A stretch of DNA of 64,000 bases from Anaerobaca lacustris (GTDB lineage Bacteria; Planctomycetota; Phycisphaerae; Sedimentisphaerales; Anaerobacaceae). A model generated the notes under the pieces. It was given only the letters and a program-made list of their open reading frames with translations. It ran no database searches and was not told the DNA's origin. Within the stretch, counting starts at the first letter, position 1; every line of letters starts with the position of its first letter. The position numbers and the translations under genes were made by a program. Location: NCBI RefSeq assembly GCF_030012215.1, contig NZ_JASCXX010000001.1:124001-188000 (forward strand), in the 5' to 3' direction. Shown in pieces: positions 8,250 to 17,792 of this stretch.

Positions 8250-9203
8250 TCAGCGGCGTGCGTCGTTGTCTCGCAGCCAGGCGACGAAGCGGGCCAGACC
8301 GGTGGCGATGTGGGTGGCGGGGTCGTAGCCCAGTTCCCGTTGGGCCTTGGCCACGTCGGCGTAGGTCTGGTCGACGTCGCCGGGCTGGGTGGGCAGGTGG
8401 CTCCTGATCGCCTTCTTGCCGAGGGCCTTCTCGATCTCGGCGACCAGGTCGCGCACGCAGATCGGACGCGACTCACCGAGGTTGTAGATGTTGTAGCCGG
8501 CGCAGCGGTCGATGGCGGCGACGACACCGTTGATGATGTCATCGATATAGGTGAAATCGCGCCGCATGGTGCCGTCGCCAAAGACGGGGATCGGCTCACC
8601 GGCGTCGATCAGGCGGGCAAACTTATGGATGGCCAGATCGGGACGCTGGCGAGGGCCGTAGACGGTGAAGAAGCGCAGGCAGGTCATGCCGATATCGTAG
8701 AGATGGTGGTATGTGTGGCAGATCAGCTCGCCCGCCTTCTTCGTCGCGGCGTATGGCGAGATCGGGAAATCGACGTTGTCGCTCTCGGAGAAGGGGACCT
8801 TCTTGTTGTTGCCGTAGACGCTCGAACTCGAGGCGAAGACGAACTTCTTGATTCGTCGCGCGCGGGCGATCTCCAGCAGGACGACCGTCCCGTTGATGTT
8901 GACATCGCTGTAGAGGGCGGGCTGTTCGATCGACGGGCGCACGCCCGCCCGCGCCGCAAGGTGCACGATGGCGTCGATATCGTCGCCGATGGCCCGCTCC
9001 ATCGCCGCCTGGTCGCGGATGTCCGCTTCGACAAGATGAAAGTTGGGATTGCGGAGGGCCGGTGCGATATTGCGCCGTTTGATCTGCGGGTTGTAGAACG
9101 TATCGAAACTGTCGATGCCGACAACTGTGTGACCTGTTTCGAGCAGACGCTCGGTCAAGTGCGATCCGATGAATCCTGCTGCGCCGGTGATGACTGCTTT
9201 CAT
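8250..9203 (-). CDS. UDP-glucuronate 4-epimerase-like NAD-dependent sugar epimerase
   Basis: A 317-residue extended short-chain dehydrogenase. The NAD-binding GAAGFIG motif is at residues 7-13, the catalytic serine region at 125-128 (ASSSSVYG) and the YxxxK pair at Tyr151/Lys155. The YGPRQRPDLAI segment near residue 178 is characteristic of UDP-glucuronate 4-epimerases, which turn UDP-glucuronate into UDP-galacturonate for surface polysaccharides. It is the last gene of a minus-strand set with glucuronokinase and galU, which would supply its substrate. Other UDP-sugar epimerase specificities cannot be excluded from sequence alone. Confidence 0.88.
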   Translation of the reverse strand: MKAVITGAAGFIGSHLTERLLETGHTVVGIDSFDTFYNPQIKRRNIAPALRNPNFHLVEADIRDQAAMERAIGDDIDAIVHLAARAGVRPSIEQPALYSDVNINGTVVLLEIARARRIKKFVFASSSSVYGNNKKVPFSESDNVDFPISPYAATKKAGELICHTYHHLYDIGMTCLRFFTVYGPRQRPDLAIHKFARLIDAGEPIPVFGDGTMRRDFTYIDDIINGVVAAIDRCAGYNIYNLGESRPICVRDLVAEIEKALGKKAIRSHLPTQPGDVDQTYADVAKAQRELGYDPATHIATGLARFVAWLRDNDARR

Positions 9204-9259
9204 GCGATTTGTTTCCCCTCTGCGATTTGTCCCTGTGTGTGACCGTTTCTCCGGCGATG

Positions 9260-10126
9260 TCAGAGCGTCTGCGCCAACTGCCGAATATACTGGACCATGT
9301 CCTCAGCCATGTCTTCTCGCTTCAACGCGAATTCGATGTTCGTGCGAATGAAACCGTCCTTGTTGCCGATGTCGCACCGGCGGCCGTCGAGCCTGAGCCC
9401 ATACATGGGACGCTCCCGGACCAGGGCCCGCAGCGCGTCGGTCAGTTGGATTTCTCCGCCGGGGTCGGGTCCGGTCGTCCCGATGTGGTCGAAGATATCG
9501 GCGGTCAGCAGATAGCGGCCAGCGACGGCCAGGTTCGACGGCGCCTGGGCCGGCGCAGGCTTTTCGACGATGTCACGAATTCGATAGACCCCCGGACGGA
9601 CCTCCTCGCCGTCGATGATGCCATACAGGTGGACCTTCCTGGATTCGACCTGTTCGACCAGGATAACCGGCGCCTGCAACTCTTCATACAACTCGACAAG
9701 CTGCTGCGCGGCCGGCTTGGGCGCATCGATCAACGTGTCGCCCAGCAGAACCACGAACGGCTCGTCGTGGACGTGGTGCCGCGCACAGTAGACGGCGTCG
9801 CCGAGCCCCCGCATTTCCTTCTGCCAGACGAAGTGGATCTGGGCCAGTTCGGAGATTCGCCGCATCGCGTCGAGTTCATCCGTCTTGCCCTTGGCCTGAA
9901 GCTGCGCTTCGAGCTGGAAGCTGCGATCGAAATGCTCCTCGATCGAGCGTTTGCCCTTGCCGATGATCATCAGCAGGTCGGAGATTCCCGCTGCGACGGC
10001 CTCCTCGACCACGTATTGGATCACGGGGGTATCGACAATCGGCAGCATTTCCTTCGGCTGCGATTTGGTGGCCGGCAGAAACCGCGTGCCGAAACCTGCC
10101 GCCGGGATAACGGCCTTGCGTATCAT
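9260..10126 (-). CDS. galU: UTP-glucose-1-phosphate uridylyltransferase (GalU family)
   Basis: A 288-residue nucleotidyltransferase of normal GalU length. The N-terminal signature AAGFGTRFLPATKSQPKEML (residues 9-28) binds the UTP, and LLGDTLID, VEKP and EIQLTDAL segments follow at the expected places. GalU makes UDP-glucose from glucose-1-phosphate and UTP. Its start overlaps the glucuronokinase stop by four bases (ATGA), so the two are translationally coupled. That pairing suggests this copy may also, or instead, use glucuronate-1-phosphate; this is inference. The family call is firm. Confidence 0.95.
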   Translation of the reverse strand: MIRKAVIPAAGFGTRFLPATKSQPKEMLPIVDTPVIQYVVEEAVAAGISDLLMIIGKGKRSIEEHFDRSFQLEAQLQAKGKTDELDAMRRISELAQIHFVWQKEMRGLGDAVYCARHHVHDEPFVVLLGDTLIDAPKPAAQQLVELYEELQAPVILVEQVESRKVHLYGIIDGEEVRPGVYRIRDIVEKPAPAQAPSNLAVAGRYLLTADIFDHIGTTGPDPGGEIQLTDALRALVRERPMYGLRLDGRRCDIGNKDGFIRTNIEFALKREDMAEDMVQYIRQLAQTL

Positions 10127-11142
10127 GTCCGTGTCCGTGCCTCCGGGTGGGGGATCTTTGGCTTGATGACTTTGATATTGAGCTTTCCCAGCCTCTTGCG
10201 CAGCTCAGCGAACACTCTCTCGTCTATGTACGTGCCCACGATCGCGCCGCCCGAGCCGGTGAACTTGGCGCTGGCGCCGGTGGCGCGGGCCTGTTCCACC
10301 ATCCGCAGGTTGTCATCGCTGATCTTGTAGATTTGCCGTCGGCGGTCGAAGTTGGCGTTGAGCAACTCGCCGATCTCGTCACCCTGGCCGTCGAGAAGAC
10401 GGCGGTGGACCTGGTCCGTCAGGCGAGCCCAGAAGCGCATGGCGTTGACGACCTTGCGCTCGCCCTGTTCGAATCGAAGGCGGATGTTGTTGTGAAACTT
10501 CTCCGTCGGTTCGCTGAGGTCGTCGCGATAGGCAATGTAGAGCTTGGGCAGCAGGGCGGGGTCGAGCGGGGTGTAGTCGCCATAGCCCTGCCGCGTCATG
10601 GTCTCCTCGGCGAAGTCCATATAGACGAGGCCCTCGTAGACCTGGATAACGCGGTCCTGGAGGCCGGCCGGGATGTGCAACTCGTTCCTCTCGGCGGCCA
10701 GCACCAGGTTGGCCTGGACGTATTTCGGGATGCTGACGCCGTAGAAGGCCATGAGGGCGCGGAGGCAGGCGGTGATGATCGCGCTGGAGCCGGCTAGTCC
10801 CACCCCGTGTGGGATGTTCGAGCAGTATCGGATCGTGAAATTCTTCTCGTGCAGGACGATCTGGTTGTCCTGGCAGTAATCGTAGAACGTCTTGATGGTG
10901 GCCTTGAGCAGGCGGATGCCGCCGTAGTAGCCGTGGAGCCGCACATCGCGTACGATGTCCGCGATGTTATTGAAACACGAATGGTCCTTCAGGCTCGGCA
11001 AAATCTCCAGTTCCGGCGTCTCATACAGGACCACTTCGGCCCGGAAATTGCCGAACACGAACGAGATGGTTTTGCCGAAATAGCCGTCCGACGGGTTTCC
11101 GATCAGACCCGCTCTCGGATAGGCCTGCGTGCGGATAATCAT
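10123..11142 (-). CDS. Glucuronokinase-like GHMP kinase
   Basis: A 339-residue GHMP-superfamily kinase. The N-terminus GLIGNPSDGYFGKTISFVF (12-30) closely resembles plant glucuronokinases, the phosphate-binding loop is PHGVGLAGSSA (111-121), and the C-terminal GHMP motif AKFTGSGGAIVG lies near residue 295. Glucuronokinase phosphorylates D-glucuronate at C1. The product, glucuronate-1-phosphate, could be uridylylated by the overlapping GalU-family protein and then epimerised by the next gene, forming UDP-uronate from free glucuronate without UDP-glucose dehydrogenase. The family-level call is good; substrate specificity is inferred from resemblance and gene order. Confidence 0.82.
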   Translation of the reverse strand: MIIRTQAYPRAGLIGNPSDGYFGKTISFVFGNFRAEVVLYETPELEILPSLKDHSCFNNIADIVRDVRLHGYYGGIRLLKATIKTFYDYCQDNQIVLHEKNFTIRYCSNIPHGVGLAGSSAIITACLRALMAFYGVSIPKYVQANLVLAAERNELHIPAGLQDRVIQVYEGLVYMDFAEETMTRQGYGDYTPLDPALLPKLYIAYRDDLSEPTEKFHNNIRLRFEQGERKVVNAMRFWARLTDQVHRRLLDGQGDEIGELLNANFDRRRQIYKISDDNLRMVEQARATGASAKFTGSGGAIVGTYIDERVFAELRKRLGKLNIKVIKPKIPHPEARTRT

Positions 11143-11267
11143 GGCCTTTACCTCGCCAACGCGCTCGACGCGCCGAACACCTGACCGACAACTGCGTCAG
11201 TTCTTTGGATAGTTTCCGGACGTTGACCTTGCTGTAACCTCTGATTCCTGGTGCTACTGCCGACTTC

Positions 11268-11840
11268 TCATGCGGGCGGCTGGGCCCGGCGTTCCTCCAC
11301 TGGCTCGATCATGTCGATGTCGATCTCGACGCTTGCGGCCTGGCCCAACATGTCGATCTGCAGCACCAGCCGGGTGTCGCCTCGGCTCTGCACGACGATC
11401 CCTTCAAGTCCGAGAAGCGGACCGGCGATCACGCGGCACCACTGGCCTTTCTCGATATACTTGTGGGGGACCAAAGGCGCCCCGGCGCTGATCGCCCGTT
11501 CGATCCTGCCCAACTCGCTCAGAAGGCCATCCTGGTCGGGAACCTCGAGCAGATGGACCACGCGGTTGGTTTTGAGCAGCTCGACCCGGTCGTTTTCGTT
11601 GCCGCAGAAGAACACATAGCCCGTGAACAGCGGCAGCAGCGATTTGAACGTGCGGTGGCTGCGCCGGCTGACTTTCAGCGTCATCGGCAGGAAATAGCTG
11701 ATGTTCTTGGCCATCAGGTCGTGGGCCAGGACCTTCTCGTTGCGACTCTTGGTGTGTACCACCCACCACAGGCCCTCGAACGTCCGAATGGACTCGGCCG
11801 GGGGCCAGAGCACGGGCGGGTTTTCATGTATCTTGAGCAC
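11268..11840 (-). CDS. NusG-paralogue antiterminator (RfaH/UpxY/LoaP type)
   Basis: A 190-residue specialised NusG paralogue. An NGN domain spans about residues 24-118 (WWVVHTKSRNEKVLAHDL opening, FTGYVFFCG core) and a KOW domain about 131-158 (KGQWCRVIAGPLLGLEG). Such proteins ride RNA polymerase and suppress termination or pausing, typically in long polysaccharide operons. It lies upstream of and in line with the glucuronokinase-galU-epimerase genes, with a 125-base gap, so this operon is the obvious candidate target. It is not the housekeeping NusG: it stands alone rather than beside secE or ribosomal genes. Confidence 0.88.
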   Translation of the reverse strand: MLKIHENPPVLWPPAESIRTFEGLWWVVHTKSRNEKVLAHDLMAKNISYFLPMTLKVSRRSHRTFKSLLPLFTGYVFFCGNENDRVELLKTNRVVHLLEVPDQDGLLSELGRIERAISAGAPLVPHKYIEKGQWCRVIAGPLLGLEGIVVQSRGDTRLVLQIDMLGQAASVEIDIDMIEPVEERRAQPPA

Positions 11841-12019
11841 GTTCGCTCTCCCGAACTTATTCGAAACCGTCCGCCGCCCGCCAGGCTGTGCTGCTGGGCG
11901 GCGATTCGACGGGTGTACGACGTCTAAACCAGTATCCGAATCTGGTCGATTCTCATAACATGCCGAGTCTATAGAGGTTCGGTGGAGTTGTCAAAGACAA
12001 TCGCAGATTGGGCCGGCTG

Positions 12020-13027
12020 ATGGCAAAGACCGAGAAACGTCCGGATGAGGCGGTGCTGTTCACGTGCATTGGCCGCCGTGTGTCGCTGCTGGAGGCCTTT
12101 CGCGAGGCCGCCCGGCGTCTGAGGCTGGGCGTTCGCTTCTGCGGAACCGATGTCACGGCTCTGGCCCCGGCGCTGCATCGTTGCGATGAGGCCTTTCTGG
12201 TCGAGCCGACCACGCATCCCCGGTATACCGCCCGGCTCCTGTCGATCGTCGAGGACCATCGCGTCCGATTGGTCGTCCCGACAACCGACCTCGACCTGAG
12301 GGTGCTCGCCCGGCAGCGATTCCGATTCGAGAAGCTTGGCTGCCGGGTGCTGATCAGCGATCCCGACGTCGTCGATATCTGCCGGGACAAGAGGCAGACC
12401 AGCCGCTTCCTGAGACAACACGGCTTCGACGGCCCGCGCACCCTGACGGTACGCAGCGCCCTGGCGGCTGACCGAGAGGGACAGCTCACGTGGCCTTGCC
12501 TGCTGAAGCCCTCCGACGGCAGCGCCGCCAAGGGACAGGTCCTCGTGCGCAGCCGCAAGGAGCTGCTGTTCTTCGCCAAGCGGGCGCCAAACGCGATCTG
12601 CCAGGAATGGCTGGAGGCGACCGAATACACCTGCGACGTCTACGTCGATTTCGAGAGGCGCGTGCGATGTGTCGTCCCTCGCCGGCGGATCGAGGTGCGT
12701 AGCGGCGAGGTCAGCAAGGCCCAGGTGGTCAAGGACCCCCGCATCATGGAAGTGGCGGCCGATCTCGTTCGGAAACTCGGCGCCGGTCCCGGCGTCATTA
12801 CGGTCCAGTTGTTCGTGACGAAGGAGGACATCGTCAAGGTCATCGAGGTCAATCCGCGTTTCGGCGGGGGCGCGCCGCTGGCCATCGAGGCCGGGGCCGA
12901 CTTCCCCAGGTGGATTCTCCAGGAGCTTGCGGGCAAGCGACCTCGCATCGCCTTCGACGGCTTTCAGGACAGGCTCATCATGCTGCGCTACGACAGCGAA
13001 GTCTGGCTCGTCGAATCCGCCCGCTGA
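12020..13027 (+). CDS. ATP-grasp ligase of the carbamoyl-phosphate-synthase-like type
   Basis: A 335-residue protein starting at ATG 12020 (a TTG four codons upstream is possible; no strong ribosome site for either). The N-terminal ~110 residues form a pre-ATP-grasp domain (LFTCIGRRVSLLEAF; VVPTTDLDL). The ATP-grasp core follows with CLLKPSDGSAAKG (about 165-177), QEWLEATEYTCDVYVD and VIEVNPRFGGGAPLAIEAGAD near 280-300. The latter supplies the Mg-binding Glu and Asn. Such stand-alone enzymes join a carboxylate to an amine or thiol using ATP. The substrates are unknown. It is transcribed away from the NusG-like gene, in a sugar-nucleotide neighbourhood that might point to modification of surface glycans. 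Confidence 0.8.
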   Translation: MAKTEKRPDEAVLFTCIGRRVSLLEAFREAARRLRLGVRFCGTDVTALAPALHRCDEAFLVEPTTHPRYTARLLSIVEDHRVRLVVPTTDLDLRVLARQRFRFEKLGCRVLISDPDVVDICRDKRQTSRFLRQHGFDGPRTLTVRSALAADREGQLTWPCLLKPSDGSAAKGQVLVRSRKELLFFAKRAPNAICQEWLEATEYTCDVYVDFERRVRCVVPRRRIEVRSGEVSKAQVVKDPRIMEVAADLVRKLGAGPGVITVQLFVTKEDIVKVIEVNPRFGGGAPLAIEAGADFPRWILQELAGKRPRIAFDGFQDRLIMLRYDSEVWLVESAR

Positions 13028-13038
13028 TGGGCGAGGGG

Positions 13039-13986
13039 CTACAACGTGACCTTTAGGTATTCGGTGTCGGCGCCGAACGTGACGGCCCCGTCGTAGGCCG
13101 CAGGGACCACCAGGCAATCGCCTGCGGCGAAGTCCACCGGATCGGCCTGGGCCGACTCAATCGTTCCACTGCCTGATAGAGCGAGAATCGTTCGCATCTG
13201 CCCGCGCGCCAGCAGCAGTTCGGCCCCTCTGATTCGATGGCCCTTGTCGACTTTGAAGTGCTCGCAGTCCACGAGGCGTCCGATTGTGGCGACCGGCAGC
13301 CGGTCGGCGGTGACATCGAAGTGAATGCTCTCCAGGGCCTCTTCGATGTGAAGCTGTCGCGGGTTGCCGGCGTCGTCGAGGCGGTCCCAGTCGTAGACAC
13401 GATAGGTCGTGTCCGAGGGGGTCTGGATCTCGGCGATCAGCAGTCCGCCACCGATAGCGTGGGCGGTGCCGGCCGGCAGGAAATGGCATTGGCCCGGCTC
13501 GACGGGGACCTTCGCCAGCAGGTCGGCCGTGGTGCCGTCCTCGACCGCCCGGACGAACCGCTCCCGAGTGATCGGCTCCTTGAAGCCCTTGTAGATGACC
13601 GCCCCCGGCTCGGCGTCGATGATGTACCAGCATTCGGTCTTGGGCTCGCCCCGGCCCATCCGCCGGCAAGTCTGCGGATCGGGATGTACCTGGACGCTCA
13701 GCACCTCCCGTGCGTCGAGCAGCTTGATCAGCAGGGGAAACGGCTTCGGGAAGTCCCCGACGCCTGTAATCTCTTCGGGATGGTCGCGCACGATGTCGGC
13801 AAGGATGCGGCCCTGAAACGGCCCGTTGGCGATGGTTGTTTTGCCCTGCGGCAGGTCGGCCAGCTCCCAGCTCTCTCCGATCTTCTTGCCCGGCGGAAGG
13901 GCCTTGCCGAAGGCGGTCTCAAGGCCCTGGCCGCCCCAGATCCGCTCCTTGAAGATCGGTTTGCATTTCATCGGATACAACTTCAT
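13039..13986 (-). CDS. manA: Mannose-6-phosphate isomerase, class I
   Basis: A 315-residue class I isomerase of the short Bacillus-like type. The zinc ligands are visible: Gln99 and His101 in SVQVHPD, Glu118 in KTECW, and His176 in HFLPAGTAHAIGGG. It interconverts fructose-6-phosphate and mannose-6-phosphate, feeding GDP-mannose for glycans or admitting mannose to glycolysis. It converges with the ATP-grasp gene, with 11 bases between stops, and is followed upstream by the amidase gene. Confidence 0.94.
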   Translation of the reverse strand: MKLYPMKCKPIFKERIWGGQGLETAFGKALPPGKKIGESWELADLPQGKTTIANGPFQGRILADIVRDHPEEITGVGDFPKPFPLLIKLLDAREVLSVQVHPDPQTCRRMGRGEPKTECWYIIDAEPGAVIYKGFKEPITRERFVRAVEDGTTADLLAKVPVEPGQCHFLPAGTAHAIGGGLLIAEIQTPSDTTYRVYDWDRLDDAGNPRQLHIEEALESIHFDVTADRLPVATIGRLVDCEHFKVDKGHRIRGAELLLARGQMRTILALSGSGTIESAQADPVDFAAGDCLVVPAAYDGAVTFGADTEYLKVTL

Positions 13987-14030
13987 GGAGGCGATTCTAC
14001 AGCCGAAGACCGGCTGTGTCCATGCCGGCG

Positions 14031-14942
14031 CTATTGCAGGTAATCGAGAATCCCTGTGGCGATCGCCGCGGCCAGCCGGTCCTGGAAGGCGCTGTCTTGC
14101 AGCCGCAGGGCCTCCTGGCGGTTGGACAGATACCCCATCTCCACCAGCACCGCCGGTCTGCGGTTCAGCACAAGGACGCGGTAGCTCGCTGGCCGGACGC
14201 CCCGATTCTCCAGGCCGGTCGTCGCCATGGCGCGGGCGATGTTCCGGGCCGCACGCTGAGAGTCGGCCGACGCCCCTTCGGCAACGTACACGGTAAAACC
14301 CTGGGCCGACGGGCTGGGGGCCGAGTCGGCGTGGAGGCTTACGAACAGGTCGGCGTTGCGTCGGTTGGCGATCTCGGCCCGCGCCTCCAACTCGATGAAT
14401 ACGTCTCCCTGCCTGGTCAACACGACTTCGATGCCCCTGCGCCGCAGAATGGCGGCGACCTTCTGTGCGACGTCGTAGTTGACGATCTTCTCGTGGATTC
14501 CCGTGACCGCGATGGCGCCGGGGTCCCGGCCTCCGTGGCCGGGATCGATCACGACGACGCCGCGCGCCGGGCGTGGCAGCGGGCGGGCCGGGGCGACGGC
14601 TGTGCCCAGGTGTGACTTGATCTGCGCCACGAGCGATTCGGAGACGTAGACCGTCCCGGACGCCCTGCGGACCGTCCCCACCGAGCCGATGGGTTTGCCG
14701 TTGACGAAGAACCGTCCGTCGCTGTGCGTGAAGATCAGGACGGTGTTGGCCGCGTCCCGCAGGACGACGAAGGTGTCGTCGCGATCGTCGAGCCGCAGGC
14801 CCAGTTGCCGGGCCAGCTCCTCGACGCTGATTGTGTGATCTCTGGCGACGACGGCCGGTGGGGTGGTTTGCGGGCCCTGGCAGCCGACGGCCACCAGGGC
14901 CAGAAGGGCTGCAACGATTGGTATCTTCGTCCTTGTCTTCAT
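14031..14942 (-). CDS. N-acetylmuramoyl-L-alanine amidase lipoprotein (Amidase_3)
   Basis: A 303-residue protein starting at ATG 14942, where AGAGG precedes the start; a longer reading upstream lacks a ribosome site. A lipobox (LVAVGC, Cys21) follows a hydrophobic signal, so it should be a lipoprotein. Residues ~36-110 form a small copper-amine-oxidase-like N-terminal domain often found in such amidases. The catalytic Amidase_3 domain follows from ~125, with DPGHGGRDPGA, the downstream Glu, SLHAD and EMGYLSN zinc and catalytic segments. It would cleave the muramoyl-alanine bond in peptidoglycan in the periplasm, during division or wall turnover. Confidence 0.92.
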   Translation of the reverse strand: MKTRTKIPIVAALLALVAVGCQGPQTTPPAVVARDHTISVEELARQLGLRLDDRDDTFVVLRDAANTVLIFTHSDGRFFVNGKPIGSVGTVRRASGTVYVSESLVAQIKSHLGTAVAPARPLPRPARGVVVIDPGHGGRDPGAIAVTGIHEKIVNYDVAQKVAAILRRRGIEVVLTRQGDVFIELEARAEIANRRNADLFVSLHADSAPSPSAQGFTVYVAEGASADSQRAARNIARAMATTGLENRGVRPASYRVLVLNRRPAVLVEMGYLSNRQEALRLQDSAFQDRLAAAIATGILDYLQ

Positions 14943-15154
14943 GTAACCTCTGTTATCGGAGAGGATGGCTTCATGCGCACACATTTTTTCGATTCTACCC
15001 GATGATGGCGACGTTGGGAAGCCGCTGCGACGCATTTGGCGGGGCCCCGGCGTCTCGCCGTCCGTTTTCACGCACCACTTTCGCGCAGGATGGCAAACAC
15101 CACCATTCCGACGGGAGTTGCGGCAAGCGACCGATTCAGCGGGCTCTTGCTGCG

Positions 15155-15952
15155 TCACGGGGTTGCGACGACTCGCCAGTTCCGGGCCAGGTGGGCGAAA
15201 TCGACCAGGTCCACGACGCCGTCACGATTCGTGTCGGCGCGTTCCCAGTAGTCGTTGTGTCGCGAACTGTCCGGCCGCAGCCAATACTGCGACAGTGCCG
15301 CCAGATCGGCGAGGTCGACGACGCCGTCCACGACGAGATCGCCGGCGAGAGGTTCGACATTGAAGACGATGGTGAACGGTTCCGAGGGCTCATACAGCCC
15401 CAGTTCGTCGTGAAGCCGATAGGTGATCCAGTGGAGGCTCTCGCCGTCGACGGCCTGATACGACAGGTGTATGTGACCGTCGCCGCGAAGAGCGTGAATG
15501 GAGCTGTGGTCGAAACCGTCGCCCGCGCCGGCGATGGTGAACTGGGGATACTCCCTGTGCACGGCCCGCAGCCCGTCCGAGAGGTCGACGCATTCCACGA
15601 TCACGCGATAGTCGAGGTCGCCCTCACCGGCCAGCGCGCGATTGGGGTCGTAGGTGTGTGGGGCATTCGCATTGGTGCGCTGGAAGGCGTCGAAGCCCGG
15701 CTCGCCGATCCGGTAGCCGTAGGTTGAAAAGATGCTTTCTCGCAGGGGGTAGAACCACTCGGCGTATTCGACTTGGCCGCTGTTGCGATACTTCTGCGAA
15801 CTGTCCACGAACAGCTTCCAGTCGTCTTCGGTGCCCTCGATGCCGTCGTGGTTGCAGCCGATGATGAAATGGTCGAGAGGGCACTGCGCCTGGGCCGGCA
15901 TGCTGCACGACAAGAAGGTCAATATAGCGCCCACCACAATGACGAGTCTCAT
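15155..15952 (-). CDS. Secreted protein with C-terminal dockerin-like repeats
   Basis: A 265-residue secreted protein. An N-terminal signal (MRLVIVVGAILTFLSC, then MPAQAQ) precedes a Cys-containing domain beginning CPLDHFIIGCNHDG. The C-terminal ~65 residues hold two calcium-loop repeats, VVDGVVDLADLAALSQYW and DTNRDGVVDLVDFAHLARNW, the dockerin-like pair common in Phycisphaerae. The central domain is unrecognised. It is the last gene of the putative metal operon, 15 bases after the pseudopilin. It starts with CNHDG-type His/Asp residues similar in flavour to the metal-rich neighbours, but a metal role is only suggested by context. Confidence 0.8.
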   Translation of the reverse strand: MRLVIVVGAILTFLSCSMPAQAQCPLDHFIIGCNHDGIEGTEDDWKLFVDSSQKYRNSGQVEYAEWFYPLRESIFSTYGYRIGEPGFDAFQRTNANAPHTYDPNRALAGEGDLDYRVIVECVDLSDGLRAVHREYPQFTIAGAGDGFDHSSIHALRGDGHIHLSYQAVDGESLHWITYRLHDELGLYEPSEPFTIVFNVEPLAGDLVVDGVVDLADLAALSQYWLRPDSSRHNDYWERADTNRDGVVDLVDFAHLARNWRVVATP

Positions 15953-15967
15953 GGCATTGCTCCTGAC

Positions 15968-16744
15968 TTATGGATTCTCCGGCCATTTCGGCGCCGCCTC
16001 GGGATACCAGTAGCAGTCGCCGGGCCAGGCGTAGGTCCGCTCGAACGGCAGGCCTTCGGCGTGCCCATCGGCAAACAGATAATTCGACGTTCCTCTATGC
16101 CGGTTCCAGGCGATCGACTGCCGGGCGTATTCGATCGATCCCTCCCACAGATCCGGATGGATATGGTCGGCCAGGTTGAAGCTGTCGGTTTCCGGCGCCT
16201 CGCTGATCCAGATGGTATACATGGGCCGGCGGATGTTGTTGACGTTGTTGTACCGGTTGCTGTTTGGCCCATAGCGGAAGTGGACAGGATCGAGCAGGGC
16301 GTTGACGGCGAAGCTCGAATACCGCGCTTGGCGCTGTTCGCTGAGCGGCCGGGCCCAGTCAACGAACTCTTTGCTCCGGTCGCTCGGGCAGCGGACCAGC
16401 AGCGGCTCGCGCGTATAGCCGGTCAGAACGCGCAGCCAGTGGTCGTTCGGGTCTTTGCACCGGCACGAACTCGGCGGCAGTCGGTATTCCGAGTCGATCA
16501 AATACGCCTGGAGCGCGACGCCCATCTGACGCAGGTTGCTCAGGCAGGCGATCTTCCGCGCCTGTTCGCGGGCCCGGCTCAGCGACGGCAGCAGAATGCC
16601 CATCAGCATGGCGATGATCGCGACGACCACCAGCAACTCAATCAGCGTGAACGCGAGTCTGGCGAAAGAACCGGACCGGGGGTGTCCGCGGACACCCCCA
16701 ATCCCTTTGTACGTTAGTCTGTCTGGCGATGATTCCCTTCGCAT
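15968..16744 (-). CDS. Pseudopilin in the His-rich metal operon
   Basis: A 258-residue pseudopilin; ATG 16744 is favoured because GAAGGG lies six bases upstream, while the ATG two codons earlier abuts that site. The leader is unusually long (about 32 residues before [19 protein letters not shown]) and ends in Ala rather than Gly before Phe, which is odd for prepilin peptidase. The exposed part has a CRCKDPNDH motif and closes with [11 protein letters not shown], the H/DG-type planctomycete signature. It sits between two secreted dockerin-like proteins, 23 and 15 bases away, so it may help assemble or export them. Confidence 0.82.
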   Translation of the reverse strand: MRRESSPDRLTYKGIGGVRGHPRSGSFARLAFTLIELLVVVAIIAMLMGILLPSLSRAREQARKIACLSNLRQMGVALQAYLIDSEYRLPPSSCRCKDPNDHWLRVLTGYTREPLLVRCPSDRSKEFVDWARPLSEQRQARYSSFAVNALLDPVHFRYGPNSNRYNNVNNIRRPMYTIWISEAPETDSFNLADHIHPDLWEGSIEYARQSIAWNRHRGTSNYLFADGHAEGLPFERTYAWPGDCYWYPEAAPKWPENP

Positions 16745-16767
16745 GACCATCCCTTCACTCTGCAGGC

Positions 16768-17685
16768 CTAATCATCATGATCGTGGTCGTGGTCGTGGTC
16801 ATGCGGCTCGCCGTCTTCGCCATGATAGATGCCGGACTTGCCCCAGTTCTCAATGAGAATCTCGAAATCGTGGATGTCCACGATCCCGTCGCCGTTGAGA
16901 TCGCCCGGAATCGGCTGGACTACGGTCTTGGCGAATCGCAGGACGAAATCGGCGGATCGCTCGTACATCCCACCGGCGTCATGGGCGGACAGGACGACAT
17001 AGACCTCCTGGTCGTCCTCGTCCAACCAGAAATAGAACCCCATGTGATCGTGGATGCCCCAGGCGTTCTTGTCGGCCAGCCATCGCTTCGTGAGGAAGTG
17101 GGTGGCCCCATCGGCATCCAGGACCGGCGTATCGTCGGGCAGCAGCAGGAAGAAATCATCCTCGTCCAGATTTGCGCTGGCCCGCTCCCGCCGCAGGTAG
17201 ATCTCCCATTCCGGGGCAATGGTTTCGTCGATGCTCTCCAGATTCCATGCCCCTTGCGGACCGTGGGCGGAATGCCAGCCGTCCAGGTGCACCAGGCCGC
17301 TTGGGTCGCCGTAGCCGTTGGCCTTGGTGTACGCGAAACTGCAGGTGTACAGGATCTTGGTGGGATCGCCGGGCTTGGTGATGTGCTGCTCCTCATCGAG
17401 CACAGGGCGCAACACGAGGAAGGCCGTGCCGTTGCTCTGCTCCCAGTTTGGCCAGCCCGGCGTGGCTGAGGCGTGGCTTGGCGGCAAAGAAAAGAACCAT
17501 AGTTTGCTGTTGTCCGTCGGGTCCGAATCGGTAGCCCCTTCCCCCGGTCGGCCCCAGTCGGCGGGACGCCAGGTGGGGTTGACCCCGATGTGCGTATGGG
17601 CGGCGTGGCACTGAGCGAACGCATTGCCTGCTGCCACGAGAAGCAGGGCGGCGACAATCGGAAGGAACATACTCTTTATCGACAT
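16768..17685 (-). CDS. Secreted dockerin-like protein with a His-Asp metal-binding tail
   Basis: A 305-residue secreted protein. ATG 17685 has AAGGAGG eight bases upstream; the adjacent TTG is not needed. A signal peptide ends at AFAQ, and the mature chain opens with [10 protein letters not shown] central ~200-residue domain is unrecognised (a [10 protein letters not shown] and [17 protein letters not shown] segment). Near residue 255 comes one calcium-loop repeat ([21 protein letters not shown]). The last ~20 residues alternate His and Asp ([11 protein letters not shown]), a likely zinc, nickel or copper binding tail. Placed after a Fur-family regulator and two other His-rich proteins, it is a candidate extracytoplasmic metal scavenger. 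Confidence 0.82.
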   Translation of the reverse strand: MSIKSMFLPIVAALLLVAAGNAFAQCHAAHTHIGVNPTWRPADWGRPGEGATDSDPTDNSKLWFFSLPPSHASATPGWPNWEQSNGTAFLVLRPVLDEEQHITKPGDPTKILYTCSFAYTKANGYGDPSGLVHLDGWHSAHGPQGAWNLESIDETIAPEWEIYLRRERASANLDEDDFFLLLPDDTPVLDADGATHFLTKRWLADKNAWGIHDHMGFYFWLDEDDQEVYVVLSAHDAGGMYERSADFVLRFAKTVVQPIPGDLNGDGIVDIHDFEILIENWGKSGIYHGEDGEPHDHDHDHDHDD

Positions 17686-17792
17686 CAAACGAACCTCCTT
17701 CGGTTGTCAGAGGGGCGCAAAGACGTTTTCGTGCATCCAGAATCGTAGACGGGGTCCGGAGCAGATTGCGAAATCATAGAACGGCGGGGCGG

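Noticed and set aside
12020-13027. Carbamoyl-phosphate synthase large subunit
   Set aside because: Only one ATP-grasp unit is present and the length is a third of CarB; a stand-alone ligase is more likely.
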